15,254 bases of DNA from an uncultured Bacteroidales bacterium (GCA_947174375.1 CAMWIS010000028.1:1-15254), one strand, 5' to 3'; counted from the first letter of the stretch, positions 1 through 7,093 are shown. The notes: generated by a model not told the origin, from the sequence alone. Made by a program: numbers and translations.

Positions 1-290
1 TCCATCGCCGGCCGCAAGCCCCTCAAGATAAACTTCGCGCCGCGCTCACGGCAGAAATCCACCGTCAACCCCGCATACGAAGCCACTTCCACTTTCGGTT
101 CCCCGTCAAAAAGCGTGCGCAAAAACGACACGCGCTCCGCCTCCGTGAACCACGTCCGCTTCTCGCCGTTGTTCCCGACGCCGACGATGATGCGGTCAAA
201 CAGCGGCAACGCCCGCCGGATCAGAAGTTCATGTCCCACGGTCACCGGGTCGAAACTGCCCGGAAACACCGCGATTCTCTCTTTATCCAT
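1..290 (-). CDS. coaD: Phosphopantetheine adenylyltransferase (CoaD), 3' end cut off by window edge
   Basis: This enzyme transfers an adenylyl group from ATP to 4'-phosphopantetheine, giving dephospho-CoA, the penultimate step of cytoplasmic coenzyme A synthesis. The first 96 codons are visible, starting MDKERIAVFPGSFDPVTVGH. That start carries the nucleotidyltransferase signature: a PGSFDP loop at about residues 10-15 and the TxGH nucleotide-binding motif at 17-20. Further on, GNNGEKRTWFTEAERV and then ILRGLRPAMD match the family's phosphopantetheine-binding region. Bacterial CoaD is usually about 150-165 residues, so roughly two thirds is present; nothing looks broken, it simply leaves the window. 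It lies on the same strand as rpsA and downstream of it, separated by a strong intrinsic terminator whose T-tract ends about 12 bases before this start codon. No obvious Shine-Dalgarno or separate TAnnTTTG promoter is visible. Confidence 0.95.
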   Translation of the reverse strand, partial: MDKERIAVFPGSFDPVTVGHELLIRRALPLFDRIIVGVGNNGEKRTWFTEAERVSFLRTLFDGEPKVEVASYAGLTVDFCRERGAKFILRGLRPAM

Positions 291-302
291 AACCGATATG
301 AC

Positions 303-343
303 AAAAAAGCCCGCACGCTCTCGAATCCGGAACGCACGGGCTT
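303..343 (-). terminator. Intrinsic terminator of rpsA
   Basis: Read on the minus strand, AAGCCCGTGCG (333-343) pairs with CGTGCGGGCTT (307-317) as an 11-bp stem with two G-T wobbles, a 15-base loop, and a following run of T (303-308). It starts 22 bases after the rpsA stop codon. This is a textbook rho-independent terminator for rpsA, and it lies directly in front of coaD. Confidence 0.88.
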
Positions 344-365
344 GAACGCTGAAGCCTATTGGAAA

Positions 366-2177
366 TTATTTTCTTTCCTCGGCTTCCATCGCATCTTTCA
401 GATTCGACAAAGCCGCAATGTCGCCCAAGGTCGTACGCTCGTTCGAATCATTGATTTTCTTCATGGCTTTGGCCGTATCGTCCATATTCTTGCGATTCTC
501 ATTTTCCGCCTTGGCCTTGTCTTCGGCCACTTCGTCCTGATGGATGCGCGTATGGGATACGATGATTTTCTTGCTGTCTTTGTTGAACTCGATCACCTTG
601 AAGGAGGCCTTTTCGTCGTTCTTCAGGCTACCGCCTTCGGCCTTGACGAGGTGACGCGCCGGGCAGAACGCCTCAACGCCGTAAGGCAACACGATGACCG
701 CGCCCTTTTCGTTCGCGTTCGTGACCGTACCTTCGTGTACCGAATTGAGGAGGAAGATGGATTCGTAAACATCCCACGGATTTTCTTCCAGCTGCTTGTG
801 GCCGAGGCTCAAGCGACGGTTTTCAACATCCACATCCAACACGATGACGTCGATTTTCTCGCCGATTTTCGTGAATTCGGCCGGATGTTTGATTTTCTTC
901 GACCACGACAGGTCGGAGATGTGAATCAGACCGTCCACGCCTTCTTCCATTTCCACGAAGATACCGAAGTTCGTGAAATTGCGGACCGTAGCCGTGTGAC
1001 GCGAGTTGACCGGATATTTCTTGTCGATGTCGATCCAGGGATCCGGCATGAGCTGCTTGATGCCCAACGACATCTTGCGTTCTTCGCGGTCGAGCGTCAG
1101 GACAACGGCTTCGATTTCGTCGCCGATCTTGAGGAAATCCTGCGCGCTACGCAGATGCTGCGACCAGCTCATTTCCGAAACGTGAACCAGACCTTCCACG
1201 CCCGGGATGACTTCCACGAAAGCGCCGTAGTCGGCGATAACCACTACGCGGCCCTTGATTTTGTCGCCCACCTTGAGGTTCGTATCCAACGAATCCCACG
1301 GATGCGGCGTGAGCTGTTTCAAGCCCAAGGCGATACGCTTCTTGTTTTCGTCGAAATCCAGGATAACCACCTTGATTTTTTCGTCCAGTTTGACGATTTC
1401 TTCCGGATGGCTGATGCGGCCCCAAGACAGGTCGGTGATGTGGATCAAACCGTCTACGCCGCCCAAGTCAACGAATACACCGTAGGAGGTGATGTTCTTG
1501 ACGAGGCCTTCCAGAACCTGGCCTTTTTCGAGGTGCGACATGATTTCGGCCTTCTGCGCTTCGATTTCGTCTTCAATCAACGCCTTGTGCGAAACCACGA
1601 CGTTTTTGTATTCCTGGTTGATTTTAACCACTTTGAATTCCATCGTCTTATCTACGAACACATCGTAGTCGCGGATGGGCTTCACGTCGATTTGCGAACC
1701 GGGCAAGAACGCTTCGATACCGAAAACGTCCACAATCAAACCGCCCTTCGTGCGGCTCTTGACGTAACCCGTGATGATTTCCTGATCGTCGAACGCCTTG
1801 TTGACGCGTTCCCACGATTTGAGGATGCGGGCTTTCTTATGGGAGAGCAGCAACTGACCGGCGGCGTCTTCCTGGCTTTCTACATAAACCTCAACGAGGT
1901 CGCCGGGTTTCAAATCGGGATTGTAACGGAATTCGGAAACCGGGATGATACCATCGGACTTATAGCCGATGTTGACCACGACTTCACGGTTATTCTTGGC
2001 TACGACCGTACCCTCGATGACTTCCTGTTCGGCTACCTGCTTGAGCGTGTTGTCGTATTTTTCGTCCAACTCGCCGGCGGGCGCCGCGTTTTTCTTTTCT
2101 TTCTTGATATTGCGGTCTTCCAGGGCATCCCAATCGAAATCCTCAATACCGGTCTTAGCATACTTTTCGTCTGCCAT
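366..2177 (-). CDS. rpsA: 30S ribosomal protein S1
   Basis: S1 binds mRNA on the small ribosomal subunit and helps unfold and place transcripts for initiation. The 603-residue product has an acidic, lysine-rich N-terminal region (1-50) and then six S1 (OB-fold) repeats at about 52-116, 133-199, 219-289, 304-376, 391-463 and 479-544. Repeats 3-5 carry the typical RNA-binding pattern, for example YGVFVDLGGVDGLIHITDLSW, YGAFVEV..GVEGLVHVSEMSW and FGIFVEMEEGVDGLIHISDLSW, each closing with LGLKQL-like ends. Repeats 1, 2 and 6 are more divergent, as is normal for the ribosome-docking and terminal repeats. A charged tail follows (545-603) ending in TTLGDIAALSNLKDAMEAEE, longer than the C-terminus of the E. 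coli protein. The gene has its own promoter and long leader upstream and a terminator downstream. Start at the ATG at 2175-2177, which begins MADEKYAK; no strong Shine-Dalgarno is seen, as expected for Bacteroidota. Confidence 0.97.
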   Translation of the reverse strand: MADEKYAKTGIEDFDWDALEDRNIKKEKKNAAPAGELDEKYDNTLKQVAEQEVIEGTVVAKNNREVVVNIGYKSDGIIPVSEFRYNPDLKPGDLVEVYVESQEDAAGQLLLSHKKARILKSWERVNKAFDDQEIITGYVKSRTKGGLIVDVFGIEAFLPGSQIDVKPIRDYDVFVDKTMEFKVVKINQEYKNVVVSHKALIEDEIEAQKAEIMSHLEKGQVLEGLVKNITSYGVFVDLGGVDGLIHITDLSWGRISHPEEIVKLDEKIKVVILDFDENKKRIALGLKQLTPHPWDSLDTNLKVGDKIKGRVVVIADYGAFVEVIPGVEGLVHVSEMSWSQHLRSAQDFLKIGDEIEAVVLTLDREERKMSLGIKQLMPDPWIDIDKKYPVNSRHTATVRNFTNFGIFVEMEEGVDGLIHISDLSWSKKIKHPAEFTKIGEKIDVIVLDVDVENRRLSLGHKQLEENPWDVYESIFLLNSVHEGTVTNANEKGAVIVLPYGVEAFCPARHLVKAEGGSLKNDEKASFKVIEFNKDSKKIIVSHTRIHQDEVAEDKAKAENENRKNMDDTAKAMKKINDSNERTTLGDIAALSNLKDAMEAEERK

Positions 2178-2300
2178 AATACAATAAAATTGCTTTGCGG
2201 AAACCTCTTACGGAACAGCCGGTAGGTGAAGCGCCGGTCGAAAATCTCCCTTGTTATCAAATAATTATCTTACCCTTATACCGGCCTACCCCGGCATAAA
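2178..2300 (-). promoter_or_regulatory. rpsA 5' leader with possible alternative hairpins
   Basis: About 120 transcribed but untranslated bases are expected between the predicted rpsA promoter and its start codon. On the minus strand GCCGGT (2280-2285) can pair with either of two ACCGGC copies (2233-2238 or 2218-2223). A longer GC-rich block at 2285-2295 can also pair with 2218-2226, with a two-base bulge. These pairings exclude each other in part, so the leader could switch structure. S1 autoregulation through its own mRNA leader is known in gammaproteobacteria; that this leader does the same is inference. I could not match it to a named RNA family. Confidence 0.4.
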
Positions 2301-2306
2301 AGTGTG

Positions 2307-2337
2307 CGAATATAAGAAAAAACAACTATAGAAGCAA
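2307..2337 (-). promoter_or_regulatory. Predicted rpsA promoter (Bacteroidota -33/-7 type)
   Basis: On the minus strand TTG at 2335-2337 is followed after 20 bases by TATATTCG at 2307-2314. The Bacteroidota consensus is TTTG or TTG, 19-21 bases, then TAnnTTTG, so the -7 element has one mismatch. It lies 10 bases beyond the stop codon of the upstream outer-membrane protein gene, giving rpsA independent transcription. Confidence 0.6.
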
Positions 2338-2346
2338 GCCCCGCCC

Positions 2347-3018
2347 TTAGAACGTGATGCCGGCGCGGAACGATACGGCGTGCGTGTTGTACATGAGGCT
2401 GACCGCATTCTGCATCCCTTCCACCCAGCCTTCGTACAGATAGCTGACCGAAAAACTCAGCCCCAACCGCCCGATCAGACGGATGCGGAGCCCGGCCATC
2501 GGCCCGAGCAACAGCCCGCCCACCTGCGCCTTGTCCTGCATGATGCCGCCCATGTCGGCCCCGACGAAGAACTTGAAAAGGCTCTCGCGGGCCGGCAGAT
2601 ACAACTTGAAGTTCAGATACACCGGAATCGTTTTGCTGGCATGGCGGATGGCGTCCACCGACGACCAGTCGCCGATGAAGTTCAGCCCGACGCCCAGCCC
2701 GAAGAAAAACGCGCCGCCGAAGTTCATCCCGTTGAGCATATGCAAGGGGACGCGGTCATAGACCCATACGTCGTTGTCCGTGCCCAAGCCCATCGTGTAG
2801 CCCGTGAACAATTCGCCCTGATAACGCACCCAGCGCGGCGGCCGGGAAGCGCGGGCGCGTTGCGGCTTGGTCTGCGGGGCGGGTGCCGCCGCCTGTGGCA
2901 CGGGGGCCGGCGCAAGCGTGGCGGGACTTTGGGCCCGCAACCCGCCGTCCGTCGCAACGAACGACAGCAACACCAACAGGCCGCCGCATACGGCGGTTTT
3001 CAGTTTGGGATTTCTCAT
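2347..3018 (-). CDS. Secreted outer-membrane beta-barrel-like protein of unknown function
   Basis: A 223-residue protein with a clear Sec signal peptide at 1-30: MRNPKLK, a hydrophobic core (TAVCGGLLVLLSFVA), then GLRAQ with probable cleavage after the AQ. A proline/alanine-rich linker follows (31-58). The remainder is made of alternating hydrophobic/polar, aromatic- and glycine-rich strands such as YQGELFTGYTMGLG, GGAFFFGLGVGLNFIG, IPVYLNFKLYLP and GLSFSVSYLYEGW. It ends AVSFRAGITF, with the terminal phenylalanine typical of outer-membrane barrels. It resembles the small OmpW/opacity-type barrels of about eight strands, but I cannot name a function. I chose the ATG at 3016-3018 because it puts the signal peptide at the N-terminus; an upstream in-frame start at 3057 would add 13 residues that spoil it. 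A perfect -7 element lies only five bases before this ATG. Confidence 0.8.
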   Translation of the reverse strand: MRNPKLKTAVCGGLLVLLSFVATDGGLRAQSPATLAPAPVPQAAAPAPQTKPQRARASRPPRWVRYQGELFTGYTMGLGTDNDVWVYDRVPLHMLNGMNFGGAFFFGLGVGLNFIGDWSSVDAIRHASKTIPVYLNFKLYLPARESLFKFFVGADMGGIMQDKAQVGGLLLGPMAGLRIRLIGRLGLSFSVSYLYEGWVEGMQNAVSLMYNTHAVSFRAGITF

Positions 3019-3023
3019 GGGTG

Positions 3024-3031
3024 CAAATATA
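3024..3031 (-). promoter_or_regulatory. -7 promoter element TATATTTG before the outer-membrane protein gene
   Basis: A perfect match to TAnnTTTG on the minus strand, ending five bases before the ATG at 3018. No TTTG or TTG is seen 19-21 bases upstream, so the -33 half is weak or absent. If used, transcription would start at or within about three bases of the start codon. Confidence 0.5.
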
Positions 3032-3044
3032 CTTAGCTTTTGTC

Positions 3045-3075
3045 TTGTAAGTATCACGGAATATTACGACTTTTG
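3045..3075 (+). promoter_or_regulatory. Predicted promoter of the DUF4254-GT9-mazG operon
   Basis: TTG at 3045-3047, a 20-base spacer, then GACTTTTG at 3068-3075, one mismatch from TAnnTTTG. The expected transcript start is near 3080-3082, leaving a leader of about 30 bases before the ATG at 3112. It is divergent from the outer-membrane protein gene. Confidence 0.5.
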
Positions 3076-3111
3076 CACAAATTTATGTTTAAACCATCAA
3101 AACGGGAAATC

Positions 3112-3720
3112 ATGCAGTTTGTGCCTTTGTTCAACCGGATTTTCGAGCAATCCATTGTGGATTACCACAAGACCGACAACGTGGACCAACCGATTAACAA
3201 CCCCTACGAACTCAAAAGCATCGAATACTATCTGTATTTGAAGAACTGGATCGACACGGTGCAATGGCATCTGGAAGACATCATCCGCGACCCGGACATC
3301 GACCCCGTGGCCGCGCTGGCGTTGAAACGCCGCATCGACAAGTCGAACCAAGACCGGACGGATCTGGTGGAACTCATCGACAGCTACTTCCTCGACACGT
3401 TCAAGGACGTCCGCGTGGCGCCCGACGCCACGATCAATACGGAAAGCCCCGCCTGGGCCGTTGACCGCCTCTCCATCCTGCACCTCAAAATCTACCACAT
3501 GAAGCAGGAGACGTTGCGCGCGGGCACGGACGAGGCCCACCGCACGCAGGCGCAGAACAAACTGAACGTGCTCGAAGAACAGTTGAAAGACCTTTCGGGC
3601 TCGATTGAGCAACTGCTGGCCGACATCGCCGCCGGGCGCAAAAAAATGCGCGTGTACAAGCAGATGAAGATGTACAACGACCCCGAACTGAACCCGGTGC
3701 TGTACGGCACGGCCAAATAA
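3112..3720 (+). CDS. DUF4254 family protein, function unknown
   Basis: A 202-residue soluble protein with no signal peptide or membrane segment. It matches from memory the DUF4254 family, conserved in Bacteroidota: MQFVPLFNRIFEQSI, then NPYELKSIEYYLYLKNWIDT, VQWHLEDIIRDPDIDP, KRRIDKSNQDRTDLVELIDS, NTESPAWAVDRLSILHLKIY and a C-terminal KQMKMYNDPELNPVLYG. The tryptophan/histidine/aspartate-rich, almost invariant blocks suggest a helical enzyme or a tightly constrained binding protein, but its activity is not known to me. I chose the ATG at 3112 because family members begin at this M-x-F and a GGGA sits at 3104-3107; an ATG at 3085 (nine residues longer) is the alternative. The stop codon is immediately followed by the ATG of the GT9 gene, so translation is probably coupled, which points to a role in envelope glycan synthesis (inference). 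Confidence 0.88.
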   Translation: MQFVPLFNRIFEQSIVDYHKTDNVDQPINNPYELKSIEYYLYLKNWIDTVQWHLEDIIRDPDIDPVAALALKRRIDKSNQDRTDLVELIDSYFLDTFKDVRVAPDATINTESPAWAVDRLSILHLKIYHMKQETLRAGTDEAHRTQAQNKLNVLEEQLKDLSGSIEQLLADIAAGRKKMRVYKQMKMYNDPELNPVLYGTAK

Positions 3721-4746
3721 ATGAAACTCTTAGTCCTGCGCTTCTCCGCCCTCGGCGATGTGATGATGAGCGTGCCGCTCGTGGATGCCTTGGCGCGCCG
3801 TTATCCCGATTTGGACATCACGGTGCTGAGCCGGCGGCCGTTCGAAGCGCCTTTCCGTTTCCTACCCGCCAACGTCCGTTTTTGGGGCGTGGATCTGAAC
3901 CTTTACAAAGGGGTGGCGGGTCTGAACCGCCTCTATCGCGAAATCCGCCGGCAAGGCTTTACGCACGTGGCCGACCTGCACGATGTGTTGCGTACGCGCT
4001 ACCTGCGCACGCGTTGCCGGCTCGACGGGCTGCCCGTCCGCGTCATCGACAAGGGACGCGCCGACAAACGGCGGCTCACGCGCCGGCGGCACAAGGTCTT
4101 GCGCCCGCTACCGACCGGTTTTGAACGCTACCGTCAAGTCTTCACGGACTTGGGCTTTCCGTTTGAACCGACGTTCCGCTCGCTGTTTGCCGACCGGCGC
4201 CCGGACATCAGCGCCCTGCGCGCGCTGACGGGCGACAAAGGCGGCGACAAATGGATCGCCGTGGCGCCTTTCGCCAAACACGCGGGCAAAATCTACCCGC
4301 TCGACCGGATGCAACAGGTGGTGGACGGCCTGCGCCGCCATGCCGGATACAAGGTCTTCGTTTTCGGCGGGGGCGGGCGGGAAAAGGCCGTGGCCGAAGC
4401 CTGGCGGCAGGCGTTTCCCGAAATCGTTTCCGTAATCGGCCAACTGACGATGGAACAGGAACTGCAACTGTTGGCGCACATGGACGTGACGCTGACGATG
4501 GATTCCGCCAATATGCACCTGGCGGCGCTGGCCGGCTGCCCCGTCGTCTCGGTTTGGGGCGCGACGCACCCGTTCGCGGGCTTTTTAGGCTGGCAACTGC
4601 CGGCCGACAGCGTCTTGCAGACCGACCTGCCCTGCCGTCCCTGCTCCGTTTTCGGACAAAAACCCTGTTTCCGCGGCGACTACGCCTGCCTGCAGACGCT
4701 CGCGCCCGAAACCGTCATAGCAAAAATACACGCGCTTTTATCATGA
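3721..4746 (+). CDS. GT9 family glycosyltransferase (LPS heptosyltransferase-like)
   Basis: A 341-residue GT-B fold enzyme of the ADP-heptose:LPS heptosyltransferase family (WaaC/WaaF/RfaF), which adds sugars to the lipopolysaccharide inner core on the cytoplasmic face of the inner membrane. The N-terminal domain opens MKLLVLRFSALGDVMMSVPL, with the family's R-x-S-x-LGD acceptor loop (7-13). The C-terminal nucleotide-sugar domain has VAPFAKHAGKIYP (181-193), the TMDSANMHLAAL loop (259-270) and VWGATHPFAGF (278-288). Four cysteines near the end (305, 308, 316, 323) match the pattern seen in many GT9 proteins. The sugar donor cannot be read from sequence and may not be heptose in this lineage. 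It begins with no gap after DUF4254 and overlaps mazG by four bases (ATGA), so the three genes form one operon. Confidence 0.93.
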   Translation: MKLLVLRFSALGDVMMSVPLVDALARRYPDLDITVLSRRPFEAPFRFLPANVRFWGVDLNLYKGVAGLNRLYREIRRQGFTHVADLHDVLRTRYLRTRCRLDGLPVRVIDKGRADKRRLTRRRHKVLRPLPTGFERYRQVFTDLGFPFEPTFRSLFADRRPDISALRALTGDKGGDKWIAVAPFAKHAGKIYPLDRMQQVVDGLRRHAGYKVFVFGGGGREKAVAEAWRQAFPEIVSVIGQLTMEQELQLLAHMDVTLTMDSANMHLAALAGCPVVSVWGATHPFAGFLGWQLPADSVLQTDLPCRPCSVFGQKPCFRGDYACLQTLAPETVIAKIHALLS

Positions 4747-5561
4747 ACGAAGAAAACCTGCTCCCCAACCAAGCCCCGGCCACGACGCCGGCCGAAGCCA
4801 CCGACCGCCTGCTGCGCATCCTGCGCCTGTTGCGCCGTCTCTGCCCGTGGGATAAGAAACAGACGTTCGACTCGTTGCGCTACCTGAGCATCGAGGAGCT
4901 CTACGAACTGTCGGACGCCATCCTGGACAAGAACTACGAGGACATCCGCAAGGAGTTGGGCGACGTGTTGCTGCATATCTTCTTCTACGCCGAATTGGGA
5001 CGGGAGGAAGGCCGCTTCGACTATACCGACATCGTGAACGGCCTCTGCGAGAAGCTGATCCGCCGCCACCCGCATATCTTCGCCGACACCGAGGCGCAGA
5101 CCGACGAGGACGTGAAGAAGAACTGGGAGGCCATCAAACTCAAGGAAGGGAAAAAGCATTCGGTGCTGGCGGGCGTGCCGCATTCGCTGCCGGCCTTGGT
5201 CAAGGCCTACCGCATTCAGGAGAAAGCGCGCGGCGTGGGCTTCGACTGGGAGAACGCCAAGCAAGTGTGGGAGAAGGTGGAGGAAGAACGCGGCGAACTG
5301 CAGGCCGAAATCCAGGCGCAATCAAGCCAAGAGCGCGTTACGGAGGAATTCGGCGACTTGCTGTTCTCGCTCGTCAACTACGCCCGTTTTATCGGCGTCA
5401 ACCCCGAAGACGCCTTGGAATTGGCCAACCGCAAATTCATCCGCCGGTTCCAGCATATGGAAGCGCGCACGATTATGCAGGACAAGCCGCTCAGCGACAT
5501 GAGCCTGGATGAAATGAACCGTTACTGGGACGAAGCCAAGGCCGCCGAAAAAGCGGAGTGA
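4743..5561 (+). CDS. mazG: Nucleoside triphosphate pyrophosphohydrolase MazG
   Basis: MazG hydrolyses NTPs and dNTPs to the monophosphate and pyrophosphate in the cytoplasm, clearing non-canonical nucleotides and, in E. coli, dampening ppGpp signalling. The 272-residue product has the usual two tandem all-alpha domains. Domain 1 has CPWDKKQT (34-41) and the Mg-binding pattern E51-E52-x2-E55 ... E71-x2-D74. Domain 2 has KARGVGFDW (161-169), E181-E182-x2-E185 and E202-x2-D205. Both metal sites are therefore intact, and the length is about normal for the two-domain form. Start at ATG 4743, which overlaps the GT9 stop as ATGA; a longer reading frame upstream is only the shadow of the GT9 gene. 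The C-terminus is lysine/alanine/glutamate-rich. It ends two bases before the stop codon of the convergent metallo-hydrolase gene. Confidence 0.96.
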   Translation: MNEENLLPNQAPATTPAEATDRLLRILRLLRRLCPWDKKQTFDSLRYLSIEELYELSDAILDKNYEDIRKELGDVLLHIFFYAELGREEGRFDYTDIVNGLCEKLIRRHPHIFADTEAQTDEDVKKNWEAIKLKEGKKHSVLAGVPHSLPALVKAYRIQEKARGVGFDWENAKQVWEKVEEERGELQAEIQAQSSQERVTEEFGDLLFSLVNYARFIGVNPEDALELANRKFIRRFQHMEARTIMQDKPLSDMSLDEMNRYWDEAKAAEKAE

Positions 5562-5563
5562 CC

Positions 5564-6208
5564 TTAGCCTAAAAACGGATTGTGGCTGCGTTCGTAGCCT
5601 ACGCCCGTGCGGCCGCCGTGGCCGGGACGCACCGTATAGGCGTCGTCCAACGTAAACACCTGTTCCAAGATACTTTTCCGCAACACATCCCAATCGCCGG
5701 TCGGCAAGTCGGTGCGGCCGATGCTGTCGCGGAACAAGACGTCGCCCGTAAAGACCGTCTGCTGATCCGCCCATACATACACGACGCTTCCTTCGCAATG
5801 CCCCGGCGTATAACGCACTTCCAGGGCCGTGTCGCCGAAGGGCACGCGGTCGCCGGCTTTCAGGATTTCCAAGGATTCGGGCAGGGCCGGCACCGGCATC
5901 CCGTAGGTGGCCGCCGGATCCGTACAGGCGGCGAGCAGCGGCAAGGCCTTTTCGTGCAGGTACAACGGCAAGCCGTAATGCCGGCACACGGCCGCCGCGC
6001 CCATGAGGTGGTCGAAATGCGGATGCGTCAGCACGACGCGCTCCACCGTAATCCCCTTCCCGGCGATATAGGCGGTCAATTGTTCGAATTCGGCCGTCGT
6101 GGCGCAGGCCGGGTCCACGATAACGCCCCTGCCCTGCGTTTCGGCGTGCTGGATAACGTAGGTATTGGTCTGTATCGGATTGAAGACAAACGTGCGGATC
6201 AGGTTCAT
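5564..6208 (-). CDS. MBL-fold metallo-hydrolase (glyoxalase II-like)
   Basis: A 214-residue cytoplasmic enzyme of the metallo-beta-lactamase fold, closest in pattern to the short glyoxalase II-like (YcbL-type) hydrolases that cleave thioesters such as S-lactoylglutathione. All metal ligands are present: THPHFDH at 61-67 (H62, H64, D66, H67), H137 in TPGHCEGS, D156 in FTGDVLF and H197 in RPGHGGRT. The SIGRTDLPTGDW segment (162-173) is typical of this subgroup. There is no signal peptide and no C-terminal substrate-binding domain of the classic long glyoxalase II, so the true substrate is uncertain. It follows the SDR gene by 18 bases on the same strand, so the two probably form an operon. Its stop is two bases from the mazG stop on the other strand. 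Confidence 0.9.
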   Translation of the reverse strand: MNLIRTFVFNPIQTNTYVIQHAETQGRGVIVDPACATTAEFEQLTAYIAGKGITVERVVLTHPHFDHLMGAAAVCRHYGLPLYLHEKALPLLAACTDPAATYGMPVPALPESLEILKAGDRVPFGDTALEVRYTPGHCEGSVVYVWADQQTVFTGDVLFRDSIGRTDLPTGDWDVLRKSILEQVFTLDDAYTVRPGHGGRTGVGYERSHNPFLG

Positions 6209-6226
6209 GGTCGGCGGCTTTAAGGT

Positions 6227-7093
6227 TTAAAACGGAGAATTGGGTTCCTTGGCCATATAGCTGAACGCCACTTTCTCGGTAAAGCCCGGAATGATTTTGG
6301 AGGCCGCCACCGTCAACCGGCCGAGCGGCGTCAGAATCAGCGAACGTTTGCGCCGGTCGATGGCCCAAATCATGTGACGCGCCACTTCCTCGGCCGTCAT
6401 CATCTTGCCCTCGTCGCGCGGCGTCTCGCCCTGCGGGTTGCCGTTCTTGTCCAAGGCGTTGATGCGGACGTTGGAGGCCGTGAAGCCGGGGCATACAATC
6501 AGGACGTGCAAGCCTTTCTTGCGGTTCTCGATGCGGATGTTCGTCAACAGGCCCTGCATGGCCGCCTTGGAGGCCGAATAGGCGGTACGGCCCGGCAAGG
6601 GCTGGTAGCCGGCGATGGACGACACGCCCACGACGCTGCCCTTGGATTCAAGCAGGTATTTGAGCGCATAGTGCGTGCAGTACGTCACGCCCCAAAAATT
6701 GACGTCCACCAAACGGCGCAACACGTCTAAGTTGCATTCCTCGAACAGCCCGCGCATGGAGATGCCGGCATTGTTGATCAGCACGTCGATGCGGCCGAAA
6801 TGCCGGTAGGTTTCCTCCACCCAGTTTTTGCAGTCTTCTTCCTTGCTGACGTCGGTGCGCACGACAAAGCAACGCTTTTCGCACACTTCCGCGGGATACA
6901 ACGCGTGCAGGTAGTCCGTAATGATCTCGTCCCGCCGCGCGGCCAGCGAAACGCAGAAGCCGCGGTTCAACAATTCTATGGCCAACGCCTTGCCGATGCC
7001 CGACGACGCGCCGGAAACCATAACGACCTTGCCCGCGTGACGGCGTTGAAACTTCTTTTTATTAAGCTGATTGTCAATTGTCTCTATCAACAT
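6227..7093 (-). CDS. SDR family NAD(P)-dependent oxidoreductase
   Basis: A 288-residue short-chain dehydrogenase/reductase with a complete classical active site: coenzyme-binding SGASSGIG (27-34), structural NNAG (107-110), catalytic S159 in VSSIAG, and Y172-x3-K176 in YSASK. A basic residue pair after the second strand (AARRDE, 51-56) suggests preference for NADP(H), which is inference. The N-terminal extension of about 20 charged residues and the C-terminal tail (LTPLGRLTVAASKIIPGF, 254-271) resemble SDRs that act on lipid-like or ketone substrates at the membrane, but I cannot name the substrate. Start is the ATG at 7091-7093; the glycine-rich loop then lies at a normal distance. It is the first gene of a two-gene unit with the metallo-hydrolase and is divergent from tatA. 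Confidence 0.93.
   Translation of the reverse strand: MLIETIDNQLNKKKFQRRHAGKVVMVSGASSGIGKALAIELLNRGFCVSLAARRDEIITDYLHALYPAEVCEKRCFVVRTDVSKEEDCKNWVEETYRHFGRIDVLINNAGISMRGLFEECNLDVLRRLVDVNFWGVTYCTHYALKYLLESKGSVVGVSSIAGYQPLPGRTAYSASKAAMQGLLTNIRIENRKKGLHVLIVCPGFTASNVRINALDKNGNPQGETPRDEGKMMTAEEVARHMIWAIDRRKRSLILTPLGRLTVAASKIIPGFTEKVAFSYMAKEPNSPF

Noticed and set aside
366..2177. Tandem repeat or mobile repeat signal in the window's left part
   Set aside because: The internal similarity is between S1 protein domains and is normal for rpsA.
231..2225. 664-codon open frame on the plus strand opposite rpsA
   Set aside because: It mirrors the six-repeat S1 gene; its low-complexity FFHFHED-type repeats are just the reverse complement of S1 repeats. 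Codon bias of a GC-rich gene leaves this frame open.
3019..3057. Earlier start at 3057 for the outer-membrane protein
   Set aside because: It would place 13 extra residues before an otherwise perfect signal peptide and span the -7 element.
3040..3111. Upstream TTG (3040) or ATG (3085) starts for the DUF4254 gene
   Set aside because: The TTG lies inside the predicted promoter. The ATG at 3085 is possible but family members begin at the M-x-F encoded at 3112.
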